62,187 nt of DNA from JAAFIP01 sp043774625 (GTDB lineage: Bacteria > Pseudomonadota > Gammaproteobacteria > Burkholderiales > Burkholderiaceae_C). Below the pieces are notes generated by a model. It worked only from the letters and a program-made list of their open reading frames with translations, was not told the origin of the DNA and did not search any database. The stretch covers positions 1 to 62,187 of the forward strand of contig JAYVTG010000030.1 of assembly GCA_043774625.1 (NCBI GenBank), in the 5' to 3' direction. The translations under genes and the position numbers were made by a program. Positions 24,032-32,644 of this stretch are shown piece after piece (within the stretch, counting starts at the first letter, position 1; every line of letters begins with the position of its first letter).

Positions 24032-24724
24032 ATGTCTGACAACACACAATCCCTTGGTTTTGGCCAAGCTGGCACCCTTACTGCAGAACGCAACCGCGTT
24101 TTGCGCAACACCTACTGGCTGCTGGCCTTAAGCCTGCTGCCGACCGTGCTCGGTGCGTGGCTGGGCGTGGCTACGGGCATGACCCGTGCGCTCACTGGCG
24201 GCCTAGGCCTCATCGTGTTCATGGGCGGCGCATTTGGCTTTATTTATGCGATAGAAAAGACCAAAAACTCTGCCGCCGGCGTGCCCGTGCTTTTGGGCTT
24301 TACTTTCTTCATGGGTTTGATGCTGTCGCGCATGATCGGCATGGTACTGGGCTTTAAGAATGGCACCGACCTGGTGATGATGGCTTTTGGCGGCACCGCT
24401 GGCATTTTCTTCGTCATGGCCAGCTTGGCAACTGTTATCAAGCGTGACCTGTCGGGCATGGGCAAGTGGCTCATGGTAGGTGCACTGGTACTCATGGTGG
24501 GTGGCATCATCAACGTGTTCATCGGTTCATCGGTGGGCATGACGGTGATGTGCATGATGGCTATTGGCATTTTCTCTGCTTACATGCTGTACGACATTAA
24601 ACAGGTGATTGACGGTGGTGAGACCAACTACATCAGCGCAACTTTGGCTATCTATCTGGATTTGTTCAACATCTTTCAAAGCCTGCTGGCTCTCTTGGGC
24701 ATTTTTGGCGGCGAACGCGATTAA
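24032..24724 (+). CDS. Bax inhibitor-1/YccA-family membrane protein
   Basis: A 230-residue inner-membrane protein with seven hydrophobic helices. The ATG follows ACAGGAG. Family features are RNTYWLLALSLLPTVLGAW at helix 1 and the last helices SAYMLYDIKQVIDGGETNYI then LAIYLDLFNIFQSLL, containing the acidic residues typical of BI-1 proteins. YccA in E. coli modulates the FtsH protease, a link that is only by homology here. It converges with relA. Confidence 0.88.
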   Translation: MSDNTQSLGFGQAGTLTAERNRVLRNTYWLLALSLLPTVLGAWLGVATGMTRALTGGLGLIVFMGGAFGFIYAIEKTKNSAAGVPVLLGFTFFMGLMLSRMIGMVLGFKNGTDLVMMAFGGTAGIFFVMASLATVIKRDLSGMGKWLMVGALVLMVGGIINVFIGSSVGMTVMCMMAIGIFSAYMLYDIKQVIDGGETNYISATLAIYLDLFNIFQSLLALLGIFGGERD

Positions 24725-24733
24725 TTTTCTGGT

Positions 24734-27010
24734 TTAGCGCCTGCGGGCGCTGATGACCCCGCTGACTTCAGCTACCGCTGTCAGCACCTTGTTTAAACGG
24801 CTGGCGTCCGTGACCTGCACGGTAAACGTCATCGACGCCACCTCCTTCAAAACCTGCGTTTGCATACCCTGCACGTGGGTTTTTTCTTTGGAAAACACTT
24901 CGGTAATGTCGCGCAGCAAGCCAGGGCGGTCGTTGGCTTGCACGGCTACGTCTACGGGGTAAACCGGCGCTGCGCCTGCTGAACCTGCTGTCGCGCTTTT
25001 GGGCTGCCCCCAAGCCACGTCAATCACGCGACCACTGTCTTTGGTGACCAGTTGCGCAAAGTTGGGGCAGCTTTGGCGGTGGATGCTGACGCCCTTGCCG
25101 CGCGTCACAAAGCCGCCTATGGCGTCTGGCGGGGCCGGTTTGCAGCATTTGGCCAGTTGGGTCAGCAGCGAATCCACGCCCACCACCAACACCCCGCCCT
25201 TGCCTGCGGCTGCGCTTTGCTTTTCTGCACTTTTCTGTTTCTTTAAAAGCAAAAACTCGTCTTCAGGAATTTCGGGCTCGGCGGGGCGCAATAGGGCTTC
25301 GATGGTGCGCAGTGATAGCTCGTCTTTGCCTACCACCGCAAACAAATCGTCTGCAGTTTTAAAGCCCAATTGCTCTGCCAGGTCGTCATGCCTGAGCGCC
25401 GTTTTGCCTTCGCGCTGTAGCAGTTTTTCTACCTGCTCACGGCCCTTGGCTACGGTTTCGTGTGCCACCTGGGCGTTGAACCAGGCCCGCACCTTGGCTT
25501 TGGCGCGCGGGCTGGCCAGGTAACCCAGGTCCTGGTTTAGCCAGTCACGCGATGGGCCGCCTTCTTTGACCGTGATGACTTCTACCGTTTGGCCGTTGAC
25601 CAGTCGTGTGGCCAGCGGCACCATCACGCCGTCTACCTTGGCACCCCGACAGCGGTGACCCAGGTTGGTGTGCACGGCGTAGGCAAAGTCGATGGCGGTG
25701 GCGCCCTGGGTCAACTCCACCACAGCCGCCTCGGGGGTGAGGACGTAGATGCGGTCTGCGAATGTGTCAGATTGGCTGCTGGCGGGTGTGTTGTCTGCGT
25801 CGTCCCCGGCCTGCTGCGGGTGCGACAAGTCCCTTTCCCACGCCAACAACTGGCGCAGCACGGCTATTTTTGCGTCGTACTGGCTGCTGGCCGACACCCC
25901 CGCGTAACCCTTGGTGCCCGCCTCTTTATAGGCCCAATGTGCGGCCACGCCCGTTTCGGCATGCTCGTGCATGGCCTGGGTGCGAATTTGAATCTCTATC
26001 GGCTGACCCTGCGCGTTGCACACCACCGTGTGCAACGACTGGTAGCCGTTGGCCTTGGGGCGGGCGATGTAGTCGTCGAACTCATTGGTCACGGGGGTGT
26101 ACGCATCATGCACGTAGGCCAGCGCAGCGTAGCAATCAGCCAGCTTGGGCACGACAATGCGCAGCGCACGCACATCCAGCACTTGGTTAAAGTCCAGCCC
26201 TTTGCCGCGCATTTTTTTCACAATGCTATAGATGTGTTTGGGTCTGCCTTGCACATGCGCTGTAACGTTTCGTTTAGCCAAGTCAGCCTGCAGTTGCTGC
26301 ACCATGTGCGCCATGCCTGCCTCGCGTTCTGCACGCTTATTTTGTAACTGTTTGGCGATGGATTTATACGTTTCAGGTTCCAGAAACCGAAACGCCAGGT
26401 CTTCCATCTCCCATTTGATCTGCCAGATACCCAAACGGTTAGCTAAAGGTGCAAATACCTGCAATGTCTCCGCCGATACTGCGCGAGCAGCTACTGTTTT
26501 AGTAGCAGCGTAAAAGCGCAGGGTTTGCAAACGCGATGCCAGACGCAGCATGACCACGCGCAAGTCACGGCTGAAAGCCAGCAGCATTTTGCGCACGTTT
26601 TCGGTTTGGTGGGGCGCCCCAGCGCTCAGGTGCGCAGAGCTTGCAGCCAAGCGCGCCTGCTGCTGTATGCGTACCAGCTGTGTCGTTTCTACCGCCAAAC
26701 TGGCATAGCTTTCGCCAAAGGCTTTGGCTATCACCTCGTGCGGCTTGTTCAAATGCTCGCAGGCATACACCAGGTAGCTGGCCGCCTGCATCGCTTCTGA
26801 CCCGCCAATGCTGCGCAAAATATCGGCCACCGCGTCGGCGTGGGCGAGAGTGTTTTCTCCGGTGTCCAGCGTCTCATGCGCTATCAAGGGCTCGGCAAAA
26901 GCCCGCGTGCGTGCTAGTGGCTGTGCCACGGTTTGCGCGCTGTCGGCAAAGCTCTGGCCTGCTACGTCTACGGCGGCAATGCTCTGGTTGGCTGCTGGGG
27001 TGCTCTTCAC
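24734..27010 (-). CDS. relA: (p)ppGpp synthetase RelA
   Basis: Ribosome-associated synthetase of the stringent alarmone. The 758-residue protein has a degenerate hydrolase domain: the segment HADAVADILRSIGG is present but the HD pair is replaced (SYLVYACEHL), so it should lack hydrolysis. The synthetase domain is intact (VRALRIVV, VTNEFDDYIARPKANGYQS, EIQIRTQAMHEHAE), followed by TGS (DRIYVLTPEAAVVELTQGAT) and a C-terminal ACT domain. The GTG start lies 18 bases after a hydrolase gene. A copy of the dispersed repeat encodes AATKTVAARAVSAETL just before FAPLANRLGIWQIKWEMED. Confidence 0.94.
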   Translation of the reverse strand: MKSTPAANQSIAAVDVAGQSFADSAQTVAQPLARTRAFAEPLIAHETLDTGENTLAHADAVADILRSIGGSEAMQAASYLVYACEHLNKPHEVIAKAFGESYASLAVETTQLVRIQQQARLAASSAHLSAGAPHQTENVRKMLLAFSRDLRVVMLRLASRLQTLRFYAATKTVAARAVSAETLQVFAPLANRLGIWQIKWEMEDLAFRFLEPETYKSIAKQLQNKRAEREAGMAHMVQQLQADLAKRNVTAHVQGRPKHIYSIVKKMRGKGLDFNQVLDVRALRIVVPKLADCYAALAYVHDAYTPVTNEFDDYIARPKANGYQSLHTVVCNAQGQPIEIQIRTQAMHEHAETGVAAHWAYKEAGTKGYAGVSASSQYDAKIAVLRQLLAWERDLSHPQQAGDDADNTPASSQSDTFADRIYVLTPEAAVVELTQGATAIDFAYAVHTNLGHRCRGAKVDGVMVPLATRLVNGQTVEVITVKEGGPSRDWLNQDLGYLASPRAKAKVRAWFNAQVAHETVAKGREQVEKLLQREGKTALRHDDLAEQLGFKTADDLFAVVGKDELSLRTIEALLRPAEPEIPEDEFLLLKKQKSAEKQSAAAGKGGVLVVGVDSLLTQLAKCCKPAPPDAIGGFVTRGKGVSIHRQSCPNFAQLVTKDSGRVIDVAWGQPKSATAGSAGAAPVYPVDVAVQANDRPGLLRDITEVFSKEKTHVQGMQTQVLKEVASMTFTVQVTDASRLNKVLTAVAEVSGVISARRR
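26468..26508 (+). repeat. Dispersed repeat copy 8, inside relA
   Basis: Reads GTCTCCGCCGATACTGCGCG then AGCAGCTACTGTTTTAGTAGC, with a strong GCTACT/AGTAGC stem. It is translated from the opposite strand as AATKTVAARAVSAET. The relA reading frame here appears no longer than in relatives I remember. Confidence 0.82.
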
Positions 27011-27028
27011 GATTTTTTATCAAACTAG

Positions 27029-27937
27029 TCAAGAAAAAATGAAGGATGCCAGCGTCGCTACTTGATTGTTTGCTATTAATGTAGGAGCGTGCCCTACTCC
27101 AGCAAACTCCACTACCTGCGCCTTGGGGCCGCGTTCTTGCATAGCCTTGGCTGTCTCGTGGCTGAGCAAGTCTGACTGCGCACCGCGCGTAACCAATGTG
27201 GGGCAACGCAAGTTGTCATAAATTTGCCACAGCATAGCCTCAGCCTGCGCCGCCGTCTCTAGTGTGGCAGCGCGCACGGGTACGGCAATACTCGGGTCGT
27301 AATGCATGCTGTATTGGGTCACGCCGTCTTCGTGCCTGTGGCGTAGCATCGGGCGCGACAAAGCAAGCCATTCATCGGCGGTGTGCGGGCCAAAACTGGT
27401 TGACAGCTTCCACATGGCGTCTACGGCCTGCGCCTCGGTAGCAAAGCTGGGCGACGCTCCTACATAGCTTTTAATGTGCTGCAAAGCATCCCACTGCACC
27501 GCAGGGCCCACGTCGTTCAGCACCAGCTTGCGAATGTTCGCGCCCGGTTGCGCGGCCACGGCCATGCCTATCAGGCCACCCATGCTGGTGCCTACCCAGT
27601 CAATGGTTTGCGCGCCTTGCGCTTTAAGCGAAGCTAGCAGCACCAGCATGTCCGCCGCATACTGTGGAACCTGGTAGCCCATGGGGTCTTTCAGCCAGTC
27701 GCTGTGCCCCCGGCCCACCACGTCGGGGCAGACGACACGGCAGCGCTTGCCGTCCTCGCCCAGCAATGCCCGGGCCAGCACGTCAAAGTCCCGCCCCTGG
27801 CGCGAGAGGCCGTGCACGCAAACCACCACATGCGGGTTGGCCGTATCGCCCCAGCCCCAATAGGCCATGCGATGGCTACCGTCCTTGTCGGGGCAAGGTA
27901 GGTAGTTCAACGTAGGTTGTGCGGTGGGTGAGTGCAT
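27029..27937 (-). CDS. Alpha/beta hydrolase
   Basis: A 302-residue alpha/beta hydrolase. The oxyanion region is VVVCVHGLSRQGRDFDVLAR, the nucleophile elbow is DWVGTSMGGLIGM, and the catalytic histidine is in FAGVGHAPTL near the end. A probable lid covers about residues 150-220. The substrate is unknown. It lies immediately upstream of relA (18 bases), so the two may share a transcript. Confidence 0.85.
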   Translation of the reverse strand: MHSPTAQPTLNYLPCPDKDGSHRMAYWGWGDTANPHVVVCVHGLSRQGRDFDVLARALLGEDGKRCRVVCPDVVGRGHSDWLKDPMGYQVPQYAADMLVLLASLKAQGAQTIDWVGTSMGGLIGMAVAAQPGANIRKLVLNDVGPAVQWDALQHIKSYVGASPSFATEAQAVDAMWKLSTSFGPHTADEWLALSRPMLRHRHEDGVTQYSMHYDPSIAVPVRAATLETAAQAEAMLWQIYDNLRCPTLVTRGAQSDLLSHETAKAMQERGPKAQVVEFAGVGHAPTLIANNQVATLASFIFS

Positions 27938-27991
27938 GGCGTCGTCCTGCTGGATAATGCTTCATAGTAATTCATTCATTTTGGGGAAACC

Positions 27992-28774
27992 ATGTCAGAT
28001 CGTAGCCTTAGCGGAAAAACAGCACTCGTCACGGGTTCAACCAGCGGCATTGGCCTGGGCATTGCCAAGGCACTGGCCGCGCAGGGTGCCAACATCGTCA
28101 TCAACGGTTTTGGCGACTATCTGGGGCCGCAAAAAGAAATCGAAGCGCTGGGCGTTAAAACTCTGTACCACGGGGCGGACATGAGCAAGCCTACAGAGAT
28201 AGAAGCGCTGATGCAGGCTGTAGCCGCCAGCTTTGGCCGCGTGGACATTGTGGTGAACAATGCGGGCATTCAGCACGTGGCCAATGTGCAGGACTTTCCT
28301 GTAGACAAGTGGGACGCGATCATCGCCATCAACCTGACCAGCGCTTTTCACACCTCGCGTCTGGCCTTGCCTGCCATGTTGAAGGCCAACTGGGGCCGCA
28401 TCATCAACATTGCGTCGGCCCACGGGTTGGTCGCATCCGCGCAAAAATCTGCTTACGTAGCCGCCAAGCACGGCCTGGTAGGCCTGACCAAAGTCACCGC
28501 GCTGGAAACCGCCACCACTGGTGTGACCTGCAACGCCATCTGCCCCGGCTGGGTGCTAACGCCTCTGGTACAAAAGCAGGTGGATGCGAAAGCGCAGGCG
28601 TTGGGCGTGAGCAATGACGAAGCCAAAAAACTGCTGCTGGGCGAAAAGCAACCGTCGATGGAGTTCACCACCCCCGAAGAGCTGGGCGCGCTAGCCGTGT
28701 TTTTGTGCGGCGATGCAGCACGCAATGTGCGGGGAGTGGCCTGGCAGGTAGATGGGGGCTGGACTGCGCAGTAG
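27992..28774 (+). CDS. 3-hydroxybutyrate dehydrogenase
   Basis: A 260-residue SDR closely matching the D-3-hydroxybutyrate dehydrogenase family. Features are TGSTSGIGLGIAKALAAQGA, VVNNAGIQHV, the serine in INIASAHGLVASAQKSAY with Y-x3-K, and CPGWVLTPLVQKQVDAKA, a characteristic segment. It interconverts 3-hydroxybutyrate and acetoacetate during polyhydroxybutyrate turnover. The ATG follows GGGGAAAC. Confidence 0.88.
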   Translation: MSDRSLSGKTALVTGSTSGIGLGIAKALAAQGANIVINGFGDYLGPQKEIEALGVKTLYHGADMSKPTEIEALMQAVAASFGRVDIVVNNAGIQHVANVQDFPVDKWDAIIAINLTSAFHTSRLALPAMLKANWGRIINIASAHGLVASAQKSAYVAAKHGLVGLTKVTALETATTGVTCNAICPGWVLTPLVQKQVDAKAQALGVSNDEAKKLLLGEKQPSMEFTTPEELGALAVFLCGDAARNVRGVAWQVDGGWTAQ

Positions 28775-28786
28775 GTTTTGCAACGC

Positions 28787-29548
28787 ATGATGCACGCCAC
28801 CCAACCACCCCTTCCCTGGCTTGACGGGCCGGCAGATGGGCAGTTGGCGTTTCCACTCGTGTCGCGCGCCTGGGCTGCCAACACGCCAGCGCCGGGTTTG
28901 CTGGCGGGGGGCGGGAATTTGCAGGTGCGCAGCCTTTTGATCGCCTACAGCCAGGGCATTTTTCCCTGGTACAGCGACGGGCAGCCTATTTTGTGGTGGA
29001 GTCCGCAGCTGCGCATGGTGTTGGCTACTGCCGACTTCAAGTTGCACCGCAGCTTGCGCAAAACCCTGGCTACCTTTGCCATGACCCCCGGCTGCGAGGT
29101 GCGGATTGACCACGACTTTGCCGCCGTCATCAACGCGTGCGCCAACAGCCCGCGCAACGGCCAGGGCGGCACCTGGATCGTGCAGGACATGATCGACGCC
29201 TACACCACCCTGCACCACGCGGGCTACGCCCACAGTGTAGAAACCTGGGCAGACGGCAAACTGGTAGGCGGCTTGTATTGCACGGCGATTGGAGCTGCAG
29301 TGTATGGCGAGTCGATGTTCAGCAGGCAAAGCGATGCGTCCAAAATTGCGCTGTGCGCCCTGGTGGCGCTTTGCCGTGCCAGCGCCGTGACGCATATCGA
29401 CTGCCAGCAAAACACCAGCCACCTGGCCAGCCTGGGCGCTCGCGAGATGCCGCGCGAGGCGTTTTGTACACACGTGCACCAGGCCATCACCACTCGCGGC
29501 CCCACCTGGCGGTTTGACCCCGTATACTGGCAGTTACTTGGTGTTTAA
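28787..29548 (+). CDS. aat: Leucyl/phenylalanyl-tRNA-protein transferase
   Basis: Transfers Leu or Phe from tRNA to N-terminal Lys or Arg, marking proteins for ClpSAP degradation. The roughly 253-residue protein has the hallmarks GLLAGGGNLQVRSLLIAYSQ, GIFPWYSDGQPILWWSPQ, and VETWADGKLVGGLY then GESMFSR. Two adjacent ATGs (28787 and 28790) are possible starts. bpt, another N-end rule enzyme, follows 15 bases later, as is usual. Confidence 0.94.
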   Translation: MMHATQPPLPWLDGPADGQLAFPLVSRAWAANTPAPGLLAGGGNLQVRSLLIAYSQGIFPWYSDGQPILWWSPQLRMVLATADFKLHRSLRKTLATFAMTPGCEVRIDHDFAAVINACANSPRNGQGGTWIVQDMIDAYTTLHHAGYAHSVETWADGKLVGGLYCTAIGAAVYGESMFSRQSDASKIALCALVALCRASAVTHIDCQQNTSHLASLGAREMPREAFCTHVHQAITTRGPTWRFDPVYWQLLGV

Positions 29549-29563
29549 CCATAGGCAACCCGC

Positions 29564-30319
29564 GTGACCCAGCTTCAAGACCTGCCCCTGCAAACCTTGC
29601 AGTTCTACGCAACTGCGGTCTACCCATGCAGCTATTTACCGGGTAAAACCGCGCGCAGCCAGGTCGCCACGCCCAGCCACTTGATCCACAACGACGCATA
29701 TTCCGACCTGGTGCTCTCGGGCTTTAGGCGCAGCGGCATGTTCACCTACCGGCCTTATTGCGACGGCTGCCAGGCCTGCGTGCCGCTGCGGGTAGACGTG
29801 GCGCGCTTTGAGCCGACGCGCAGCCAAAAGCGCGCGCAAAAAATGCACGGTCACCTGCAGGCACGCGTGCTCAATCTGGGTTTTGTGGCCGAACATTACC
29901 AACTGTATTTGCGCTACCAAAATGGCCGCCACGCAGGCGGCGGCATGGACCACGACAGCATTGACCAGTACACCCAGTTCTTGCTGCAAAGCCGGGTCAA
30001 CTCCCGCATGGTCGAATTCAGGGAACCGCTCCCCCTGGGCGCTGCAGACGACGCCGTTGGCGCGCTCAAAATGGTGTCCATACTGGACGTGCTCAGCGTG
30101 GGCATTTCGGCCGTTTACACTTTTTTTGAACCCGAGCCTGATGCCAGTTACGGCACCTACAACGTGCTTTGGCAAATTGAACAGGCGCGCCAACTGGGCC
30201 TGGCGCACGCGTACCTGGGGTACTGGATACAAGACAGCCCCAAAATGGCGTACAAAGCCCGTTTTAACCCCAGCGAAGTGCTTGTGGACGGCACCTGGCA
30301 AGCGTACACACCTCCGTAA
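29564..30319 (+). CDS. bpt: Aspartate/glutamate leucyltransferase
   Basis: Adds leucine to N-terminal Asp or Glu. The 251-residue protein (GTG start) has the family segments YPCSYLPGKTARSQVATP, SGFRRSGMFTYRPYCDGC (zinc/heme-type cysteines) and YLGYWIQDSPKMAYKARF then NPSEVL. It acts with aat as a two-gene N-degron operon. Confidence 0.94.
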   Translation: MTQLQDLPLQTLQFYATAVYPCSYLPGKTARSQVATPSHLIHNDAYSDLVLSGFRRSGMFTYRPYCDGCQACVPLRVDVARFEPTRSQKRAQKMHGHLQARVLNLGFVAEHYQLYLRYQNGRHAGGGMDHDSIDQYTQFLLQSRVNSRMVEFREPLPLGAADDAVGALKMVSILDVLSVGISAVYTFFEPEPDASYGTYNVLWQIEQARQLGLAHAYLGYWIQDSPKMAYKARFNPSEVLVDGTWQAYTPP

Positions 30320-30413
30320 CCGCACCTGTCGCGGCTGTGAGGCCAATAGCAGAACTTGCGCACGGTTTACATTTCACAAGATAAAATGCAAGTGCAACTA
30401 GTAAAAATGCCCC

Positions 30414-31205
30414 ATGAAGAAAACCTTGCCCCAACACAGCACACCCGCCATTCAGGTCATGGAACGCATGTTCACCCTGGTGGACATTTTGGCCGCCCGT
30501 TCCGAAGCTATCTCGCTCAAGGAAATCAGCGAAAAATCTGGCCTGCATCCATCCACCGCGCACCGCATTTTGAACGACCTGACCTTGGGCCGCTATGTGG
30601 ACCGGCCCGAGGCAGGCAGTTACCGCCTAGGCATGCGCCTGCTGGAGTTGGGCAACCTCGTCAAAGGCCGCCTGGACGTGCGCGACGCTGCCTTGTTGCC
30701 CATGCGCGAGCTGCACAAATTGACGCAGCAGCCTGTCAACCTGTCCATGCGCCAGGGCGACGAGATTGTGTACGTAGAACGCGCATTTAGCGAGCGCAGC
30801 GGCATGCAGGTGGTGCGCGCCATTGGTGGCCGTGCCCCGCTGCACCTTACCTCCACCGGCAAGCTGTTTTTAGCCGCAGACGATGCCACCCGCGTGCGCG
30901 CCTACGCTACCCGCACGGGCCTTGCGGGTCATACCAAGAACAGCATTACGCAGTTGCCCATTTTGGAACGCGAATTGTCCAAAGCTCGCCAATACGGCAT
31001 GGCCCGTGACAACGAAGAACTGGAATTGGGTGTGCGCTGTATGGCCGCAGGCATTTATGACGACCAAGGCAAGCTGGTGGCCGGTCTGTCCATATCCGCA
31101 CCTACAGACCGTCTGGACGAGAGCTGGTTGGCCAAGCTGGAGGCTACCGCGGCGGCTATTTCATCGGCCTTGGGGTACCGGGCCGAGGCAACGGCTATTC
31201 GCTAA
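30414..31205 (+). CDS. IclR-family transcriptional regulator
   Basis: A 263-residue IclR regulator. The N-terminal helix-turn-helix is SLKEISEKSGLHPSTAHRIL and the effector domain includes LHLTSTGKLFLAADD and GVRCMAAGIYDDQGKLVAGL. A metabolic effector is expected, but no obvious target lies next to it. It converges with greA, the stops being five bases apart. Confidence 0.9.
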   Translation: MKKTLPQHSTPAIQVMERMFTLVDILAARSEAISLKEISEKSGLHPSTAHRILNDLTLGRYVDRPEAGSYRLGMRLLELGNLVKGRLDVRDAALLPMRELHKLTQQPVNLSMRQGDEIVYVERAFSERSGMQVVRAIGGRAPLHLTSTGKLFLAADDATRVRAYATRTGLAGHTKNSITQLPILERELSKARQYGMARDNEELELGVRCMAAGIYDDQGKLVAGLSISAPTDRLDESWLAKLEATAAAISSALGYRAEATAIR

Positions 31206-31209
31206 ATTT

Positions 31210-31686
31210 CTAAATGTAGCTCACTGCCATAATTTCGTAGTGCTTTTCGCCACCTGGCGTTTGCACTGCAGCCGTGTCGCCTTCTTCCTTGCCAATCAAG
31301 GCGCGTGCAATGGGGCTAGAGATGTTGACCAAACCCAGCTTCAAATCGGCCTCGTCTTCACCGACGATCTGGTACTTCACCTTGGCACCCGTGTCTTCAT
31401 CTTCCAGCTCTACCGTGGCACCAAACACCACGCGGGTGCCGGCGGGCAACTCGGACGGGTCAATGACCTGCGAGCCAGAAAGCTTGCTCTCGATCTCTTG
31501 AATGCGCCCTTCAATAAAACCCTGGCGGTCTTTGGCAGCTTCGTATTCGGCGTTTTCGCTAATGTCGCCCTGCGCACGCGCCTCGGCAATCGCGTTGATC
31601 ACCCAGGGACGGTCTTTAGTCTTGAGCTGGTGCAACTCGGTTTTGAGTTTTTCAGCGCCGCGCTTGGTAATAGGAATGGTGGCCAT
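31210..31686 (-). CDS. greA: Transcription elongation factor GreA
   Basis: Rescues backtracked RNA polymerase. The 158-residue protein has the coiled-coil finger with the acidic tip (ARAQGDISENAEYEAAKDRQ) and the FKBP-like C-terminal domain ending SPIARALIGKEEGDTAAVQT. In many relatives greA directly follows carAB. Here a carbonic anhydrase gene and a terminator separate them. Confidence 0.96.
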   Translation of the reverse strand: MATIPITKRGAEKLKTELHQLKTKDRPWVINAIAEARAQGDISENAEYEAAKDRQGFIEGRIQEIESKLSGSQVIDPSELPAGTRVVFGATVELEDEDTGAKVKYQIVGEDEADLKLGLVNISSPIARALIGKEEGDTAAVQTPGGEKHYEIMAVSYI

Positions 31687-31720
31687 AAAAGTTTTCTAAA
31701 ATCTGGCAAAGAAAAAACAA

Positions 31721-31755
31721 ATCGCTGGAAAAGTCGAAACTTTTTAGCCAGCGAT
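31721..31755. repeat. Inverted repeat ATCGCTGG-N19-CCAGCGAT upstream of greA
   Basis: Eight-base perfect arms separated by 19 bases lie 35 bases upstream of the greA start. It could be a protein-binding site or a weak RNA hairpin in the greA leader. No family can be assigned. Confidence 0.4.
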
Positions 31756-31856
31756 GCTGAGAAAAGATATTGTCATTATTGTATTTGACTTTGTTTTCAT
31801 GGCCTCTTCGAACGCCTGATATAGTTCAATCTCACTATTTTAATTTGGAGACTTTT

Positions 31857-32564
31857 GTGATTACACGTCGAAGTATTTTTTCATCCGCTGCTGCTTTATC
31901 CGCGGTAAGCCTAGCAACAGTGGTGCAGGCCAAAGAATCGCAGTGCGCGGTTTACACCAATACGAGCCAAGCAGCTACAACACCCGATCAAGCGCTTGCT
32001 CGCCTGAAAGAGGGCAATGAGCGCTTTGCTGCGGGCAAAACTGTGAACTGCGATTTGATGGCACAGGTCAAAGCCACCAGCTCTCAACAATCGCCCGTCG
32101 CTTGTTTGGTCGGTTGTATTGATAGCCGCGTGCCGCCAGAGCTGGTTTTTGATCAACGCTTGGGCGACATTTTTGCGGCACGCGTTGCTGGAAATTTTGT
32201 CAATACCGACATCATTGGTAGCCTGGAGTTTGCAACCAAGCTAGCTGGCGCGAAACTGATTGTGGTGATGGGCCACACCGAGTGCGGAGCTGTCAAAGGC
32301 GCTGTCGATGATGCAAAAATGGGCAGTTTGACTGCCACTTTGGCCAATATTCGCCCATCCTTGGCAAAGCTCAACTACACAGGTGTTCCCAGCTCAAAAG
32401 ACAAAGCGCTGGTACAGAGAGTTGCCGATCAAAACGCCAAAGATGCAGCGGCCATGCTTACAGCCAAAAGTGAAGTGCTGTCAGGCTTGGTCAAAGAGGG
32501 CAAACTGCTCATTGTCTCTGGCATGTATGACATTGGCACTGGCAAGGTGAGCTGGTTCGGTTAA
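31857..32564 (+). CDS. Tat-exported beta-class carbonic anhydrase
   Basis: Interconverts CO2 and bicarbonate with a zinc ion. The GTG start follows GGAG and gives 235 residues with a twin-arginine type leader (MITRRSIFSSAAALS) ending near VVQAKE, so the enzyme should be periplasmic. Zinc ligands are visible in GCIDSRVPPE (Cys and the Asp-Arg pair) and GHTECGAVKGA (His and Cys). It lies between carB and greA on the opposite strand. Carbamoyl phosphate synthesis uses bicarbonate, but a direct link is speculative. Confidence 0.9.
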   Translation: MITRRSIFSSAAALSAVSLATVVQAKESQCAVYTNTSQAATTPDQALARLKEGNERFAAGKTVNCDLMAQVKATSSQQSPVACLVGCIDSRVPPELVFDQRLGDIFAARVAGNFVNTDIIGSLEFATKLAGAKLIVVMGHTECGAVKGAVDDAKMGSLTATLANIRPSLAKLNYTGVPSSKDKALVQRVADQNAKDAAAMLTAKSEVLSGLVKEGKLLIVSGMYDIGTGKVSWFG

Positions 32565-32586
32565 GAGCTTCAGACTTTGGAGAAAT

Positions 32587-32614
32587 AAAAAAAGAGGCTA
32601 CTGCCTCTTTTTTT
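32587..32614. terminator. Bidirectional terminator between carbonic anhydrase and carB
   Basis: Stem AGAGGC/GCCTCT with loop TACT is flanked by six A on one side and a run of T on the other. It can terminate both the carbonic anhydrase transcript and the converging carB transcript. Confidence 0.85.
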
Positions 32615-32644
32615 ATGACTTGCTCGTTGGTGACTCACGCCAGT

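Noticed and set aside
27048..27092. A possible further repeat copy at the 3' end of the alpha/beta hydrolase gene
   Set aside because: It shares GCCAGCGTCGCTACT and ATGTAG, but the central GCGCAAGCAG core is absent and spacing differs, so it was not counted.
31950..31985. AGCCAAGCAGCTACAAC in the carbonic anhydrase gene as a repeat copy
   Set aside because: Only about ten core bases match. The flanks and closing stem do not.
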